NCBI GenBank assembly: GCA_014879535.1
Contig: JACSRX010000044.1
Span: 1-60,802 of the forward strand
DNA: 60,802 nt
Source of the DNA: Chthoniobacterales bacterium
GTDB lineage: Bacteria; Verrucomicrobiota; Verrucomicrobiia; Chthoniobacterales; JACTMZ01
Reading direction: 5' to 3'
A program made the position numbers and the translations under genes. Of the stretch, positions 29,661 through 37,867 are shown in pieces; position 1 is the stretch's first letter; each line of letters begins with the position of its first letter. Below the pieces are notes generated by a model. The model was not told where the DNA came from and made no database searches. It saw only the letters and a program-made list of their open reading frames with translations.

Positions 29661-30056
29661 TCAGCGGAGATTTTTCCCGGCGTAAATGCTGCGGCGCCCT
29701 TCGATGCCCCAGGCGAGATTCTCGCGGGGATCGGCGACCTGCACGCCGTGGATCATGATCCGCCGGTCGCCGAGTGCGGTGGAAACCGCGGCGGCGATGA
29801 CGGCAAAAAGAGGGGAGGGAATGCTCCCGCCGGGTGAGGTTGCCGCGGGAGTTGCTGCGGGTAAGGAAGGTGCGGTGCCCGGCATCCGCCGTCTGTCAAG
29901 GGCGATGAACACCTTCCCGATTGCGGAGACAATCAGTGAGAGCAGACCGAGGGTGAAAAGCACCACGAGCAGGCCGGTGATCTGGTATTGGAGATTGCCG
30001 AGAAACGTCGGGTGCTCAGGCAGGGAGGCTGCCAAAAAAGCGGGAAAGACAGTCAT
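29661..30056 (-). CDS. Decarboxylase gamma-type membrane subunit (OadG-like)
   Basis: 131 residues. A single membrane helix (~residues 27-50, ITGLLVVLFTLGLLSLIVSA) is followed by a proline/alanine linker and a C-terminal segment with PLFAVIAAAVSTALGDRRIMIHGV ending ...REGRRSIYAGKNL-type sequence. This is the architecture of OadG/MmdD subunits, which hold the carboxyltransferase and beta subunits together at the membrane. It sits nine bases before oadB-type and nine bases after the biotin carrier gene, in the order known for such complexes. Confidence 0.85.
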   Translation of the reverse strand: MTVFPAFLAASLPEHPTFLGNLQYQITGLLVVLFTLGLLSLIVSAIGKVFIALDRRRMPGTAPSLPAATPAATSPGGSIPSPLFAVIAAAVSTALGDRRIMIHGVQVADPRENLAWGIEGRRSIYAGKNLR

Positions 30057-30064
30057 GGTGACTC

Positions 30065-30454
30065 TCAGGAGATTCTGACGAGAATCTGTCCCTCCTCAAC
30101 CGCATCCCCGGGCTTGACCAATATCTCATGCACCGTCCCGGCAGCCGGGGCGAATATGTAGGTGTTCATCTTCATGGCCTCGAGGGTTACAAGCTGCGCG
30201 TTGGCTTCAATCCTCGAGCCGATCCCGACATCGATGGAAACGACCTTGCCCGCGAGCGGGCTTGGGATGTCGCCGGCTTTGGCGGATCCACCGGAGTGCG
30301 CACCAACTGGGGTTTCCGGGGCCGCAACATGTGCCGTGGCGACATGGGCGGATCGGACCGGGGAAGCATGCGCTGGCACCGGATTGTCGTCGTCGAGGAT
30401 TTCGACGAGCACTTCGTAGGCTTTCCCGTCAACCGTGACGCGGAGTTTTTTCAT
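30065..30454 (-). CDS. Biotin carrier subunit of the decarboxylase
   Basis: 129 residues. The N-terminal ~20 residues form a strand pair (KLRVTVDGKAYEVLVE), followed by a flexible Ala/Pro/His linker (25-60) and a C-terminal biotinyl domain with SPLAGKVVSIDVGIG and the biotinylation motif EAMKM (Lys95). It carries CO2 from the carboxyltransferase to the beta subunit. The stand-alone small form (not fused to the alpha subunit) is typical of methylmalonyl-CoA and glutaconyl-CoA decarboxylases. Three bases separate it from the carboxyltransferase stop. Confidence 0.95.
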   Translation of the reverse strand: MKKLRVTVDGKAYEVLVEILDDDNPVPAHASPVRSAHVATAHVAAPETPVGAHSGGSAKAGDIPSPLAGKVVSIDVGIGSRIEANAQLVTLEAMKMNTYIFAPAAGTVHEILVKPGDAVEEGQILVRIS

Positions 30455-30457
30455 AAA

Positions 30458-32011
30458 TCACAAGGGGATGTTGCCGTGTTTCTTCGGCGGCCGTGTCTCG
30501 CGCTTCGAGAGCGTGTTGCGCAGGGCCATCGAGACCGCGGCGCGCGTGGAGCCGGGGCGGATGACATCGGTGATCTGCACGTTGGCCGCAGCCTGGTAGG
30601 GCGAGGCGAATTCCTCGCGGTATCTTTTGACGAGTTCGGCTTCCGCTGCCTTCGGGTCGGCGGCTTCCTTGATCTCGCGGCGGAACACGATCTTGACCGC
30701 GCCTTCAGCCCCCATCACGGCGATTTCCGCCGTGGGCCACGCGAAGACCATGTCGGCCCCCAAGTCGCGGCTGCACATGGCGAGGTAGGCTCCGCCGTAG
30801 GCCTTGCGCAGGATCACGGTGATCTTCGGCACGGTGGCTGCGGCGTAGGCGAAGAGCATCTTGGCGCCGTGGCGGATGATGCCGCCGCGTTCCTGTGCGA
30901 CGCCGGGCATGAAGCCGGGGACATCGACGAGGGTCACGATGGGGATGTTGTAGAGGTTGCAGAAGCGGATGAAGCGCGCGGCTTTGTCCGAGCTGTCGAT
31001 GTCGAGCGTGCCCGACCGCACCATCGGCTGGTTGGCCACGATGCCCGTGACGATCCCCTGCACGCGGGCGAACCCCACCACGATGCTCTTGGCCCATTCC
31101 TGGTGGACCTGCAGGAAATCGGCGCCGTCCACCAGGGCCTTGATCACTTCGAGGATGTCGAAGGGTTGCTTGGGGTCGGCGGGGATGATCTCCTCGAAAG
31201 CCGGCACGTCCGAGAGGTCGAGCTCGGGTGTCGGGTGGTGCGGCGGATCGACGAGGTTGTTGGCCGGCAGGTAGGAGAGGAGCTTGCGGACGATCTGGAT
31301 GGCGTGCGCGTCGTCATTCGCCACGAAATGGACGTTGCCGCTGACGGTGGCGTGGGCGGCGGCGCTGCCGATTTCCTCCACGGTTGTCACCTGGCCCGTC
31401 GCCGCCTTGATCACCTCGGGACCGCAGATGAACATGCTGGCGCTGGATTTCGTCATGATCAGGAAATCCATGAGTGCCGGCGAATAGGCCGCCCCGCCGG
31501 CGCATGGGCCGCAGATGACGGCGATCTGGGGGACGACACCCGAGAGGAGGACGTTGCGGAAGAAGACCTGTCCGTAGCCCGCGAGGGAAAGGACGCCCTC
31601 CTGGATGCGGGCGCCGCCGGAGTCGTTGAACGCGACGATGGGGATGCCGGCGCGCTGGGCGTAATCCATGAGATCGCAGATTTTCTGCGCGTGCACGCGC
31701 CCGAGCGAGCCGCCGGCCACGAGGAAATCCTGGCTGAAGGCGGCCACGGCGTGCCCATCCATCAGTCCGACACCGGTGATGACCCCGTCGGCCGGAAGTT
31801 TTTTCCCCTCCATGCCGAAGTTGGTGCACTGGTGCTCTGCGAACATGCCGAATTCCTGGAAGGAGCCGGGCTGGAACAGTTCGTCCACGCGTTCCCGGGC
31901 GGTCAGAAGGCCCTTGTTGTGGCGCTGTTCGACTTTGTCGGGGACGCCGCTGACCAGGGCGTTGGCGCGCTTGTCGTCGAGTTCGTGGAGGAGCTTCGGG
32001 TCGATGGGCAT
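30458..32011 (-). CDS. Acyl-CoA carboxyltransferase (methylmalonyl-CoA decarboxylase alpha / propionyl-CoA carboxylase beta)
   Basis: 517 residues, the two crotonase-like halves of the carboxyltransferase family. The first half shows LFQPGSFQEFG, IVAFNDSGGARIQEGV and GPCAGGAAYSPAL (acyl-CoA oxyanion hole); the second shows LVDVPGFMPGVAQE and KAYGGAYLAM (biotin oxyanion hole). It transfers the carboxyl of methylmalonyl-CoA to biotin. With a separate biotin carrier and Na-pump beta subunit alongside, and no biotin carboxylase in the operon, it most likely works in decarboxylation (propionate formation). It follows the epimerase gene by four bases. Confidence 0.93.
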   Translation of the reverse strand: MPIDPKLLHELDDKRANALVSGVPDKVEQRHNKGLLTARERVDELFQPGSFQEFGMFAEHQCTNFGMEGKKLPADGVITGVGLMDGHAVAAFSQDFLVAGGSLGRVHAQKICDLMDYAQRAGIPIVAFNDSGGARIQEGVLSLAGYGQVFFRNVLLSGVVPQIAVICGPCAGGAAYSPALMDFLIMTKSSASMFICGPEVIKAATGQVTTVEEIGSAAAHATVSGNVHFVANDDAHAIQIVRKLLSYLPANNLVDPPHHPTPELDLSDVPAFEEIIPADPKQPFDILEVIKALVDGADFLQVHQEWAKSIVVGFARVQGIVTGIVANQPMVRSGTLDIDSSDKAARFIRFCNLYNIPIVTLVDVPGFMPGVAQERGGIIRHGAKMLFAYAAATVPKITVILRKAYGGAYLAMCSRDLGADMVFAWPTAEIAVMGAEGAVKIVFRREIKEAADPKAAEAELVKRYREEFASPYQAAANVQITDVIRPGSTRAAVSMALRNTLSKRETRPPKKHGNIPL

Positions 32012-32015
32012 GGAA

Positions 32016-32432
32016 TCAATTCTGCGGTTCGATCGGCGTGCAGAACTCCGTCAGGACGCCCTGCGTGGATTTGGGATGCAGGAACGCGACAAGCTTGCCC
32101 GCGGCCCCCTCGAAGGGTTCCTCGTGGATGAGCTGGCAACCGGCGTCACGGGCCCGGGCCAGCTGGCCCTTGATGTCGTCCGTGGCGAAGGCGACGTGAT
32201 GGATGCCGCCGTGGGGGTTTTTCTCGAGGAACTTGGCGATGGGGCTCTCCGGCGAGGTTGGTTCGAGAAGTTCGAGGTGCGTCTCGCCGACATGGAAGAA
32301 TGCGGTGCGGACTTTCTGACCGGGAACATCCTCGACGTGTTCGCACTTCAGCCCGAGGGCCTTTTCGTAGTAGGGGATCGAGTCTTCCAGAGAGCGCACC
32401 GCAATACCGAGGTGGTCAATGCGTTGCAACAT
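32016..32432 (-). CDS. mce: Methylmalonyl-CoA epimerase
   Basis: Interconverts (S)- and (R)-methylmalonyl-CoA, linking the mutase product to the decarboxylase. I use the ATG at 32432 (138 residues: MLQRIDHLGIAV), preceded by GAGGAAAAAGGCGG; a TTG at 32453 would add seven. Vicinal-oxygen-chelate fold with metal ligands in IDHLGIAV, HLELLEP, GGIHHVAF and VLTEFC, all in place. First gene of the decarboxylase run. The mutase genes are not in the window. Confidence 0.95.
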   Translation of the reverse strand: MLQRIDHLGIAVRSLEDSIPYYEKALGLKCEHVEDVPGQKVRTAFFHVGETHLELLEPTSPESPIAKFLEKNPHGGIHHVAFATDDIKGQLARARDAGCQLIHEEPFEGAAGKLVAFLHPKSTQGVLTEFCTPIEPQN

Positions 32433-32516
32433 GCCGCCTTTTTCCTCTAACAAGGCCCCGGGAGCAAGGATAAGTTATTCTAATAGTTTGCATGTGCTGA
32501 ATCCCTCCGGTGGAGA

Positions 32517-32870
32517 TCATTCGAAATAGGTGTCCGCATGGTCATAGGGTGGCGCGCAGCAGCAGAGGAAGCGGAGATCGGTCACCGCGGTGATCTGGTG
32601 CCACGCCCCGGGCGGAATCAGGACCGCGTCGCCGGCGCGGATGCCGCGCGTTGATCCGTCCACTTCCATTTGAGCGTCACCTTCGAGCAGGAAGTAGAAT
32701 TCCTCGGAGATTTTGTGGTGATGGCGGTCGGTGGCGCAGCCGGCGGGGAGACGGGCCTCGGCCAGGCTCTGGTTCTCCACGGGGGCATTCGTCCGGTCGA
32801 GGATGCTGCGGATGGTCGAGCGATCCTTGGTCGTAAAGGGGGTTTGATTTTCGAGTTGTTGGACTATCAT
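32517..32870 (-). CDS. Single-domain cupin protein
   Basis: 117 residues with the two cupin motifs: ATDRHHHKISEEFYFLLEGDAQMEVDG (metal ligands His, His, Glu) and PPGAWHQITAV (His). Small cupins bind a metal and either catalyse isomerisation/dioxygenation or sense ligands; the sequence does not tell which. The C-terminal CCCAPPYDHADTYFE contains three cysteines in a row. Its start codon lies 11 bases from that of the divergent SDR gene. Confidence 0.83.
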   Translation of the reverse strand: MIVQQLENQTPFTTKDRSTIRSILDRTNAPVENQSLAEARLPAGCATDRHHHKISEEFYFLLEGDAQMEVDGSTRGIRAGDAVLIPPGAWHQITAVTDLRFLCCCAPPYDHADTYFE

Positions 32871-32881
32871 GGCCGCAAGTT

Positions 32882-33679
32882 ATGAGATTTTTCGAGGGAT
32901 GCACCGCCATAATCACCGGGGCGTCGTCCGGGCTCGGCGCGGAGTTTGCCCGCCAACTGGCGCCGGTGGCGCGGGAACTGGTGCTCGTCGCCCGCCGCGA
33001 GGACCGGTTGGACGAGTTGAAGAGGGAGATCGTGTCGCGTCACCCCGGGGTGCGTGTGCGGGTCCATGTGATGGATTTGACCGATGACCTCCAACTCGGG
33101 GAATTTGCATCCTGGTTGGAGCGTGAAGGCATAAGACCGAATTTTCTGGTCAACAATGCGGGGATGGGTGACCGCGGGCCGTTCGCCACGGGCGATTGGG
33201 CGAAGATCCAGGCGATACTCGAGTTGAACGTGGTTGCCTTGACGCAACTGACGCACCGCTTGTTGCCCATGCTGGGGGCCGGCGGGCGCGGGGCGATTCT
33301 GAATGTCGGCTCGATCGCTGGGTTGATCCCGCTGCCGTTCATGGCGGTGTATGCGGCGACCAAGGCCTACGTGAACAGCTTCAGCGACGCATTGCGGATG
33401 GAGTTGCGCGGCAGTGGCATCACGGTCACCGCCGTGTTGCCGGGGCCGACCGAGACGGAATTCGGCCGCGTCGCCCGCCGCAGCACAGGCGAGCGGGGGT
33501 GGGAGACACCCGACGTGCTGGCCGTCCCCGTCGAGGACGTCGTGGGTGCCGCGTTGGTTGCGGTCGCACGGGACAAGGCGCGGATCATTCCGGGATGGCA
33601 CGTCGCCTTGGTCATGGGGGTTGCGGTGGCATTGCCTTTGGGAATTTTGCGGCTCATTCTCCAGCGGCGCACAGCATGA
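32882..33679 (+). CDS. Short-chain dehydrogenase/reductase with C-terminal membrane segment
   Basis: 265 residues, classical SDR: cofactor motif TGASSGLG (12-19), NNAG (91-94), catalytic Ser144, Tyr157 and Lys161 (YAATK). An Arg-rich segment after beta-2 (ARREDR) favours NADP. Residues ~237-258 are hydrophobic (WHVALVMGVAVALPLGILRLIL), so it may be anchored to the membrane, as in SDRs acting on lipids. It is followed after 18 bases by a polyprenyl synthase, so an isoprenoid or lipid substrate is possible. Substrate unknown. Confidence 0.88.
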   Translation: MRFFEGCTAIITGASSGLGAEFARQLAPVARELVLVARREDRLDELKREIVSRHPGVRVRVHVMDLTDDLQLGEFASWLEREGIRPNFLVNNAGMGDRGPFATGDWAKIQAILELNVVALTQLTHRLLPMLGAGGRGAILNVGSIAGLIPLPFMAVYAATKAYVNSFSDALRMELRGSGITVTAVLPGPTETEFGRVARRSTGERGWETPDVLAVPVEDVVGAALVAVARDKARIIPGWHVALVMGVAVALPLGILRLILQRRTA

Positions 33680-33697
33680 ACCCGGCGATGTTTCGAG

Positions 33698-34765
33698 GTG
33701 GCCGTGCAATTTCATAACCGAACCGTGGTGAGTCCTGCGAAATCCAACAAGATACCGGTTGATCCGGCTGCATTGGCCCGGTTCAAGGAGACATTCGGGC
33801 TGATCAACACGCATCTCTACAGCGTGGAGGAGCGCATCCGCGCGCAGGCGCGCGCCTTTGAACCGGCCATGGAGGGTTATGTGGGTTATGTCTGCGGTTC
33901 CGCGGGCAAGCGCCTCCGTCCGGCCTTGGCGCTGCTGGCCGGGGGGGCCACCGGGAAAATCTCCGCAAGTCATGTCGACCTGGCCGTCGTCATCGAACTC
34001 ATCCACATCGCCACGCTCGTGCATGATGACATCATGGACGGGGCCGACCTGCGCCGCGACCAGCCCACGGCGAACGCCAAATGGGGCAATGCGATCAGCG
34101 TGCTTCTCGGGGACGCCCTTTTCGCCCATGCGCTTCGCCTGGCCACGAATTTCTCCGAGACCGAAGTGTGCCGCCGGATCGCCGATGCGGCCGCCGAGGT
34201 CTGCACAGGCGAGATCATCCAGACCCAGAGGCGGTTCGACCTCAACCTTTCGGTCCACGATTACTACCGGATCGTCGAGATGAAGACGGCCGCGCTTTTC
34301 GCGGCGGCGAGCGAGCTGGGTGCGTTCCTCAGCGAGACCACCCCGGAGAAGATAGGGGCGCTCAAGAATTTCGGCCTCAAGCTCGGCACGGCTTATCAGG
34401 TCTATGACGACTGTCTTGATCTGGTGGGGGACGAGGAGGAAATCGGCAAGACCCTGGGCAGCGACCTGCGCAAGGGGAAGCTCACCCTGCCGCTCATCTT
34501 CCTGCTCCAGTCGGCGCGTCGTGCGGGCGACCACGAGGAGTTGAGTTCGCTGCTGCTGGCGGGAGGGGACGCGGACAGCGAGAAGATCACGGCGATGCTT
34601 GGCGCCCGCGGTGCGATCAAACAGACGGTCGAGGCCGCGGAACACCTCGTGGCCGAGGCGCTTGAGGCGCTCGATCCGTTGGACCAGAACCGATTCACCG
34701 ACGGGCTGCGGGGGGTTGCCGAGTATCTGCAGGCGCTGATTCGCCGGGTTTCGTCCGGAGCCTGA
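33698..34765 (+). CDS. Trans-isoprenyl diphosphate synthase (polyprenyl/octaprenyl type)
   Basis: 355 residues with a GTG start at 33698. It extends allylic diphosphates with isopentenyl diphosphate. GSAGKRLRPAL, the first Asp-rich motif DDIMD (110-114), GEIIQTQ, KTAALFAAA, the second Asp-rich motif DDCLDLVGDEE and DLRKGKLTLPL are present. The small residues before the first motif (LIHIATLVHDD, with Ala and Thr where short-chain synthases have aromatics) favour a long-chain product, e.g. a quinone side chain. Downstream of the SDR gene by 18 bases. Confidence 0.92.
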   Translation: MAVQFHNRTVVSPAKSNKIPVDPAALARFKETFGLINTHLYSVEERIRAQARAFEPAMEGYVGYVCGSAGKRLRPALALLAGGATGKISASHVDLAVVIELIHIATLVHDDIMDGADLRRDQPTANAKWGNAISVLLGDALFAHALRLATNFSETEVCRRIADAAAEVCTGEIIQTQRRFDLNLSVHDYYRIVEMKTAALFAAASELGAFLSETTPEKIGALKNFGLKLGTAYQVYDDCLDLVGDEEEIGKTLGSDLRKGKLTLPLIFLLQSARRAGDHEELSSLLLAGGDADSEKITAMLGARGAIKQTVEAAEHLVAEALEALDPLDQNRFTDGLRGVAEYLQALIRRVSSGA

Positions 34766-34782
34766 CCGGGGTGCGATTTCGG

Positions 34783-34811
34783 TTTCCGCGGTTTGCCTGT
34801 GCGGGTTAGCT
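34783..34811 (+). promoter_or_regulatory. Putative promoter of radC, leaderless spacing
   Basis: TTTCCG (34783-34788), 17-base spacer, TTAGCT (34806-34811), ending nine bases before the GTG at 34821. No Shine-Dalgarno sequence is present. Confidence 0.4.
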
Positions 34812-34820
34812 TGGCCGCCG

Positions 34821-35522
34821 GTGGAAACGCAGAAAATCAAGGAATTGCCCAAGGATGAGCGCCCCCGGGAGAAGCTCATGCACCGTGGAGCGGATGCATT
34901 GAACGATGCCGAGCTCCTGGCCATCTTTCTGCGCACGGGAATCCGCGGACGCGGAGCCGTTGCGGTCGGGGCTGATTTGATCGGGGCTGCGGGCGGATCA
35001 TTGGCGCGTCTGGCGACCATGGGGCCCAAGGAACTCCGCAAACTGACCAAGGGAGTCGGGCCTGCCAAGGCCTGCGAACTGGCCGCAGCCTTCGAGGTCG
35101 GCAGGCGTGTGGCGCGACAGACCGCCCGGGAAGAGCCCCTGGCGTCGCCGGAAAAGGTCTATGATTTCATGGGGCCGTTGCTGCAGAACCTGTCCCGCGA
35201 GTCGCTGCGGGTCGTGCTTCTGGACACGCGCCACCGCCTCATCCAAGAGGAGGAGATATCCCTCGGCACCCTCAATGAAAGCCTTGCCCACCCGCGCGAA
35301 ATCCTGCGGCCCGCACTCAGCCATGGCGCCTTTGCTTTCATCCTCGTGCACAACCATCCTTCGGGGGACCCTGCCCCCAGCGAGGCTGATCGGGCCCTGA
35401 CACGCCGCATCCGGGAGGCGGCGGATTTGATGCAGATTCATCTTCTGGATCATGTCATCATAGGCCGCGAGCGCCCCGGAGCGGCACCCTACTTCAGTTT
35501 CAAGGAACACGGACTGCTATGA
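34821..35522 (+). CDS. radC: RadC family protein (JAB1/MPN metalloprotein)
   Basis: 233 residues from a GTG start. The N-terminal ~100 residues hold helix-hairpin-helix-like motifs (DAELLAIFLRTG, LTKGVGPAKACEL). The C-terminal JAMM domain has HNHPSGDPAPSEAD (His177, His179, Asp190) with the upstream Glu in LGTLNESLAHPREI. The name is historical; a repair role is disputed, and the domain is a likely metal-dependent hydrolase. The stop overlaps the start of lpxA by four bases. Confidence 0.93.
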   Translation: METQKIKELPKDERPREKLMHRGADALNDAELLAIFLRTGIRGRGAVAVGADLIGAAGGSLARLATMGPKELRKLTKGVGPAKACELAAAFEVGRRVARQTAREEPLASPEKVYDFMGPLLQNLSRESLRVVLLDTRHRLIQEEEISLGTLNESLAHPREILRPALSHGAFAFILVHNHPSGDPAPSEADRALTRRIREAADLMQIHLLDHVIIGRERPGAAPYFSFKEHGLL

Positions 35523-36322
35523 AAATCCACCCGACCGCAATCGTGCCCGGCGGGGCAAAACTGGCTGATGATGTCGAGATCGGCCCGGGTTCGATCATCA
35601 GCGAGAAGGCGGAGATCGGATCGGGGTGCGTCATCGGTGCCCACGTCATTCTCGAGCACCGCGTCATCATCGGTGCCGGCACCAAAATCGGCCATGGTTC
35701 GATCATCGGGGCGAACCCGCAGGATCTTGGGTTTGATCCAGGACGCACCGACACTGGGGTGCGTTTGGGGGTCAACAACATCATCCGCGAATACGTGACC
35801 ATCCACCGTGCGACCAACCAGGGCGGTGACACGGTGATCGGGGACGACAACTTCATCATGACCGGGTGCCATCTGGCCCACGACAACATCGTGGGCAACG
35901 GTGTCATCATGGCCAACAACGCGCTCACAGCGGGTCATGTGCGCATCGATGACCGCTGCTTCATCGGCGGAGGCAATGTATTCCACCAGTTCATCCGCTT
36001 GGGCGCATTGTCCATGGTCCGCGGCGGATGCCGTTTCAGCAAGGACATCCCCCCCTATCTGGTTGCGACCGGGGAGAATCAGGTTGCCGGAATCAATGCG
36101 GTTGGCATGCGCCGCGCCGGTTTCACGGAGGCGGCCCGGAAGGAGATCAAAAAGGCATTCCGGCTGCTGTATTCCTCCGGTTTCAACACCTCGCAGGCTC
36201 TCGCGGAGGCCGCTTCCCAATCATGGGGAGCCGAGGCGGCAGTGCTGTTTGAATTTGTCCGCGAGGCGAAAACGCGCGGCATTTGTGATTATGCGGCCAA
36301 GAAATCAGCCGACGGAGATTGA
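35519..36322 (+). CDS. lpxA: UDP-N-acetylglucosamine acyltransferase LpxA
   Basis: First step of lipid A synthesis: 3-O-acylation of UDP-GlcNAc from acyl-ACP. 267 residues of left-handed beta-helix hexapeptide repeats (e.g. VEIGPGSIISEKAEIGSGCVIG). It has the LpxA-specific ANPQDLGF and VTIHRAT, the catalytic His121 in HLAHDN, and a C-terminal helical domain from ~190. It shows that the organism builds an outer membrane with lipid A. The start overlaps radC (ATGA), so the two are coupled. LpxD is excluded by length and by the NPQDLGF loop. Confidence 0.94.
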   Translation: MKIHPTAIVPGGAKLADDVEIGPGSIISEKAEIGSGCVIGAHVILEHRVIIGAGTKIGHGSIIGANPQDLGFDPGRTDTGVRLGVNNIIREYVTIHRATNQGGDTVIGDDNFIMTGCHLAHDNIVGNGVIMANNALTAGHVRIDDRCFIGGGNVFHQFIRLGALSMVRGGCRFSKDIPPYLVATGENQVAGINAVGMRRAGFTEAARKEIKKAFRLLYSSGFNTSQALAEAASQSWGAEAAVLFEFVREAKTRGICDYAAKKSADGD

Positions 36323-36355
36323 GGGCGGCATCCGGCTGGCGCTTTTGCGGCATGC

Positions 36356-37837
36356 TTGCACGGACGGTTCCCGAAAAATTTCATTTACCTGAAGCTCCGA
36401 CACCGGCAAAAGTCCGGAGTGCAAGCGGGGGGTCCATTACCAGGCAAGGTTTTCGGAGGACGCTACGCATACGAACAATTGTTGGGGCGGGGTGGCGTCG
36501 GGGACGTGTTTCTGGCGAGGGATCAGCAGCTCGACCGGTGGGTGGCCATCAAGCAGCTTCACCCCACGAGTGATGAGGCCGTGCGCCGGGCCGAGGCCGC
36601 CATGGCCGAGGCGCGGCATCTTGCCGCCCTGCAGCATCCCAACATCGTCACGATCTACGATTTCCTGCAGGAAGAGGGGGATATCCTGGTCGTCATGGAG
36701 TATGTGAATGGGCGCACGCTCGAGGAGATCACGGCGGCGGCACCTTTGATTTTCGAGGATTTCGTCGAGGTTGCCCTTCAGTGTCTCGACGGGCTGGCTG
36801 CCGCGCATTCCCTCGGCATGCTCCACAGGGACATCAAGCCGAGCAACATCATGCTGTCCACGCCCGCAACCGGGAGGATGCAGGTGAAAATCCTCGATCT
36901 GGGCCTTTCCAAAATCGCCAACGAACCCACGCCCCAGACCATCGATCACACGGGCACGCTTCTCGGGTCCATTTTCACCATGGCTCCGGAGCAGTTCGAG
37001 CAGCGCCCCCTCGACGCGCGGACGGATCTGTATTCCTTGGGATGCGTCCTTTACCAGACTCTGGCCGGTCGCGTCCCGTTCGAAGGCCGGACGATCGCAA
37101 GCGTGATGGCAGCGCACTTGGGCGGCCGCTTCGTGCCGCTCACTTCGTTGCGCCCCGATGTGCCTCCTCCCGCGTGTTCATGGACGGAGCGCCTGCTGGC
37201 ACGCGAACCGGACGACCGGCCGCGCAGTGCGACCGAGGCCGCCGGGTTGCTGCGTGCGATCCTCGGCACGACGCGCAATGTGCCTTTGGGTCATACGTCG
37301 CTTCACTACATTCCGGAAGCGCCCGCCAAGCCGAAGAAGTGGATCCTGCCGGCCTCCATCTCAGCCGCGGCTGCGGTCATTTTGGGCTTGGGAGCCTATT
37401 TCATGTTATCCGGGGGGGGATCATCCTCCACGGCGGGCAAGCGGGCCAAGACGTCAGGATCCGACTCCAGCAGCACTGTCTCAGGCGCCGCGGCTTCTTC
37501 ATCCTCGGCAAAATCGGATTCGTCCGTGCCCAGCTTTGCCCCGGCGGAGAAAAAGGCGCTCATGGAGCAACTCGGGAAAAAGGCGTCTGTCCAAGGAATG
37601 ATCGGCAGGGTCGGGGAAAGCAACTCCGGCAAGGTTCGTTACCTGAATTTCCAAGGATCGGGACGGGGCGACCTTGCCCTTGTGTTTTTCCTGCGCCCCG
37701 GCGAGAAGGAGTTCACCAAGGCCAAGCTCGAGCGCTATGTCGGGAAGGAGATCCGGGCCGAGGGGGTGATCAGCGAATATTTGGGAACCCCCCAAATGCA
37801 GATCACGGATTTCTCGCAGATCCAGATCATCCAGTAA
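36356..37837 (+). CDS. Membrane Ser/Thr protein kinase with C-terminal extracytoplasmic OB-like domain
   Basis: Hanks-type kinase of up to 493 residues from a TTG at 36356; a GTG at 36419 would remove 21. Seen are the GRGGVGDVF loop (44-52), the ATP-binding Lys66 (VAIK), HRDIKPSN (catalytic Asp159) and DLG at 181-183 instead of DFG. Next come APEQ of the P+1 loop and RTDLYSLGCVLYQTLAG. One membrane helix lies at ~residues 335-357, followed by a Ser/Ala-rich low-complexity linker (~360-395). The final ~95 residues (VQGMIGRVGESNSGKVRYLNF to the end) are beta-rich like a small OB fold. It probably senses something outside and phosphorylates cytoplasmic proteins. No cognate phosphatase is in view. 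Confidence 0.88.
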   Translation: MHGRFPKNFIYLKLRHRQKSGVQAGGPLPGKVFGGRYAYEQLLGRGGVGDVFLARDQQLDRWVAIKQLHPTSDEAVRRAEAAMAEARHLAALQHPNIVTIYDFLQEEGDILVVMEYVNGRTLEEITAAAPLIFEDFVEVALQCLDGLAAAHSLGMLHRDIKPSNIMLSTPATGRMQVKILDLGLSKIANEPTPQTIDHTGTLLGSIFTMAPEQFEQRPLDARTDLYSLGCVLYQTLAGRVPFEGRTIASVMAAHLGGRFVPLTSLRPDVPPPACSWTERLLAREPDDRPRSATEAAGLLRAILGTTRNVPLGHTSLHYIPEAPAKPKKWILPASISAAAAVILGLGAYFMLSGGGSSSTAGKRAKTSGSDSSSTVSGAAASSSSAKSDSSVPSFAPAEKKALMEQLGKKASVQGMIGRVGESNSGKVRYLNFQGSGRGDLALVFFLRPGEKEFTKAKLERYVGKEIRAEGVISEYLGTPQMQITDFSQIQIIQ

Positions 37838-37867
37838 TCCGATCCCGCTTCCGGTCCCCCCGAGGCC

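Noticed and set aside
30128-32131. Forward frame of 667 codons opposite the carboxyltransferase
   Set aside because: Shadow of two certain reverse genes; Asp/Gly/His-rich without a domain.
37396-37632. Small reverse frame opposite the kinase linker
   Set aside because: Mirror of the Ser/Ala low-complexity linker; no ribosome-binding site or conserved feature.
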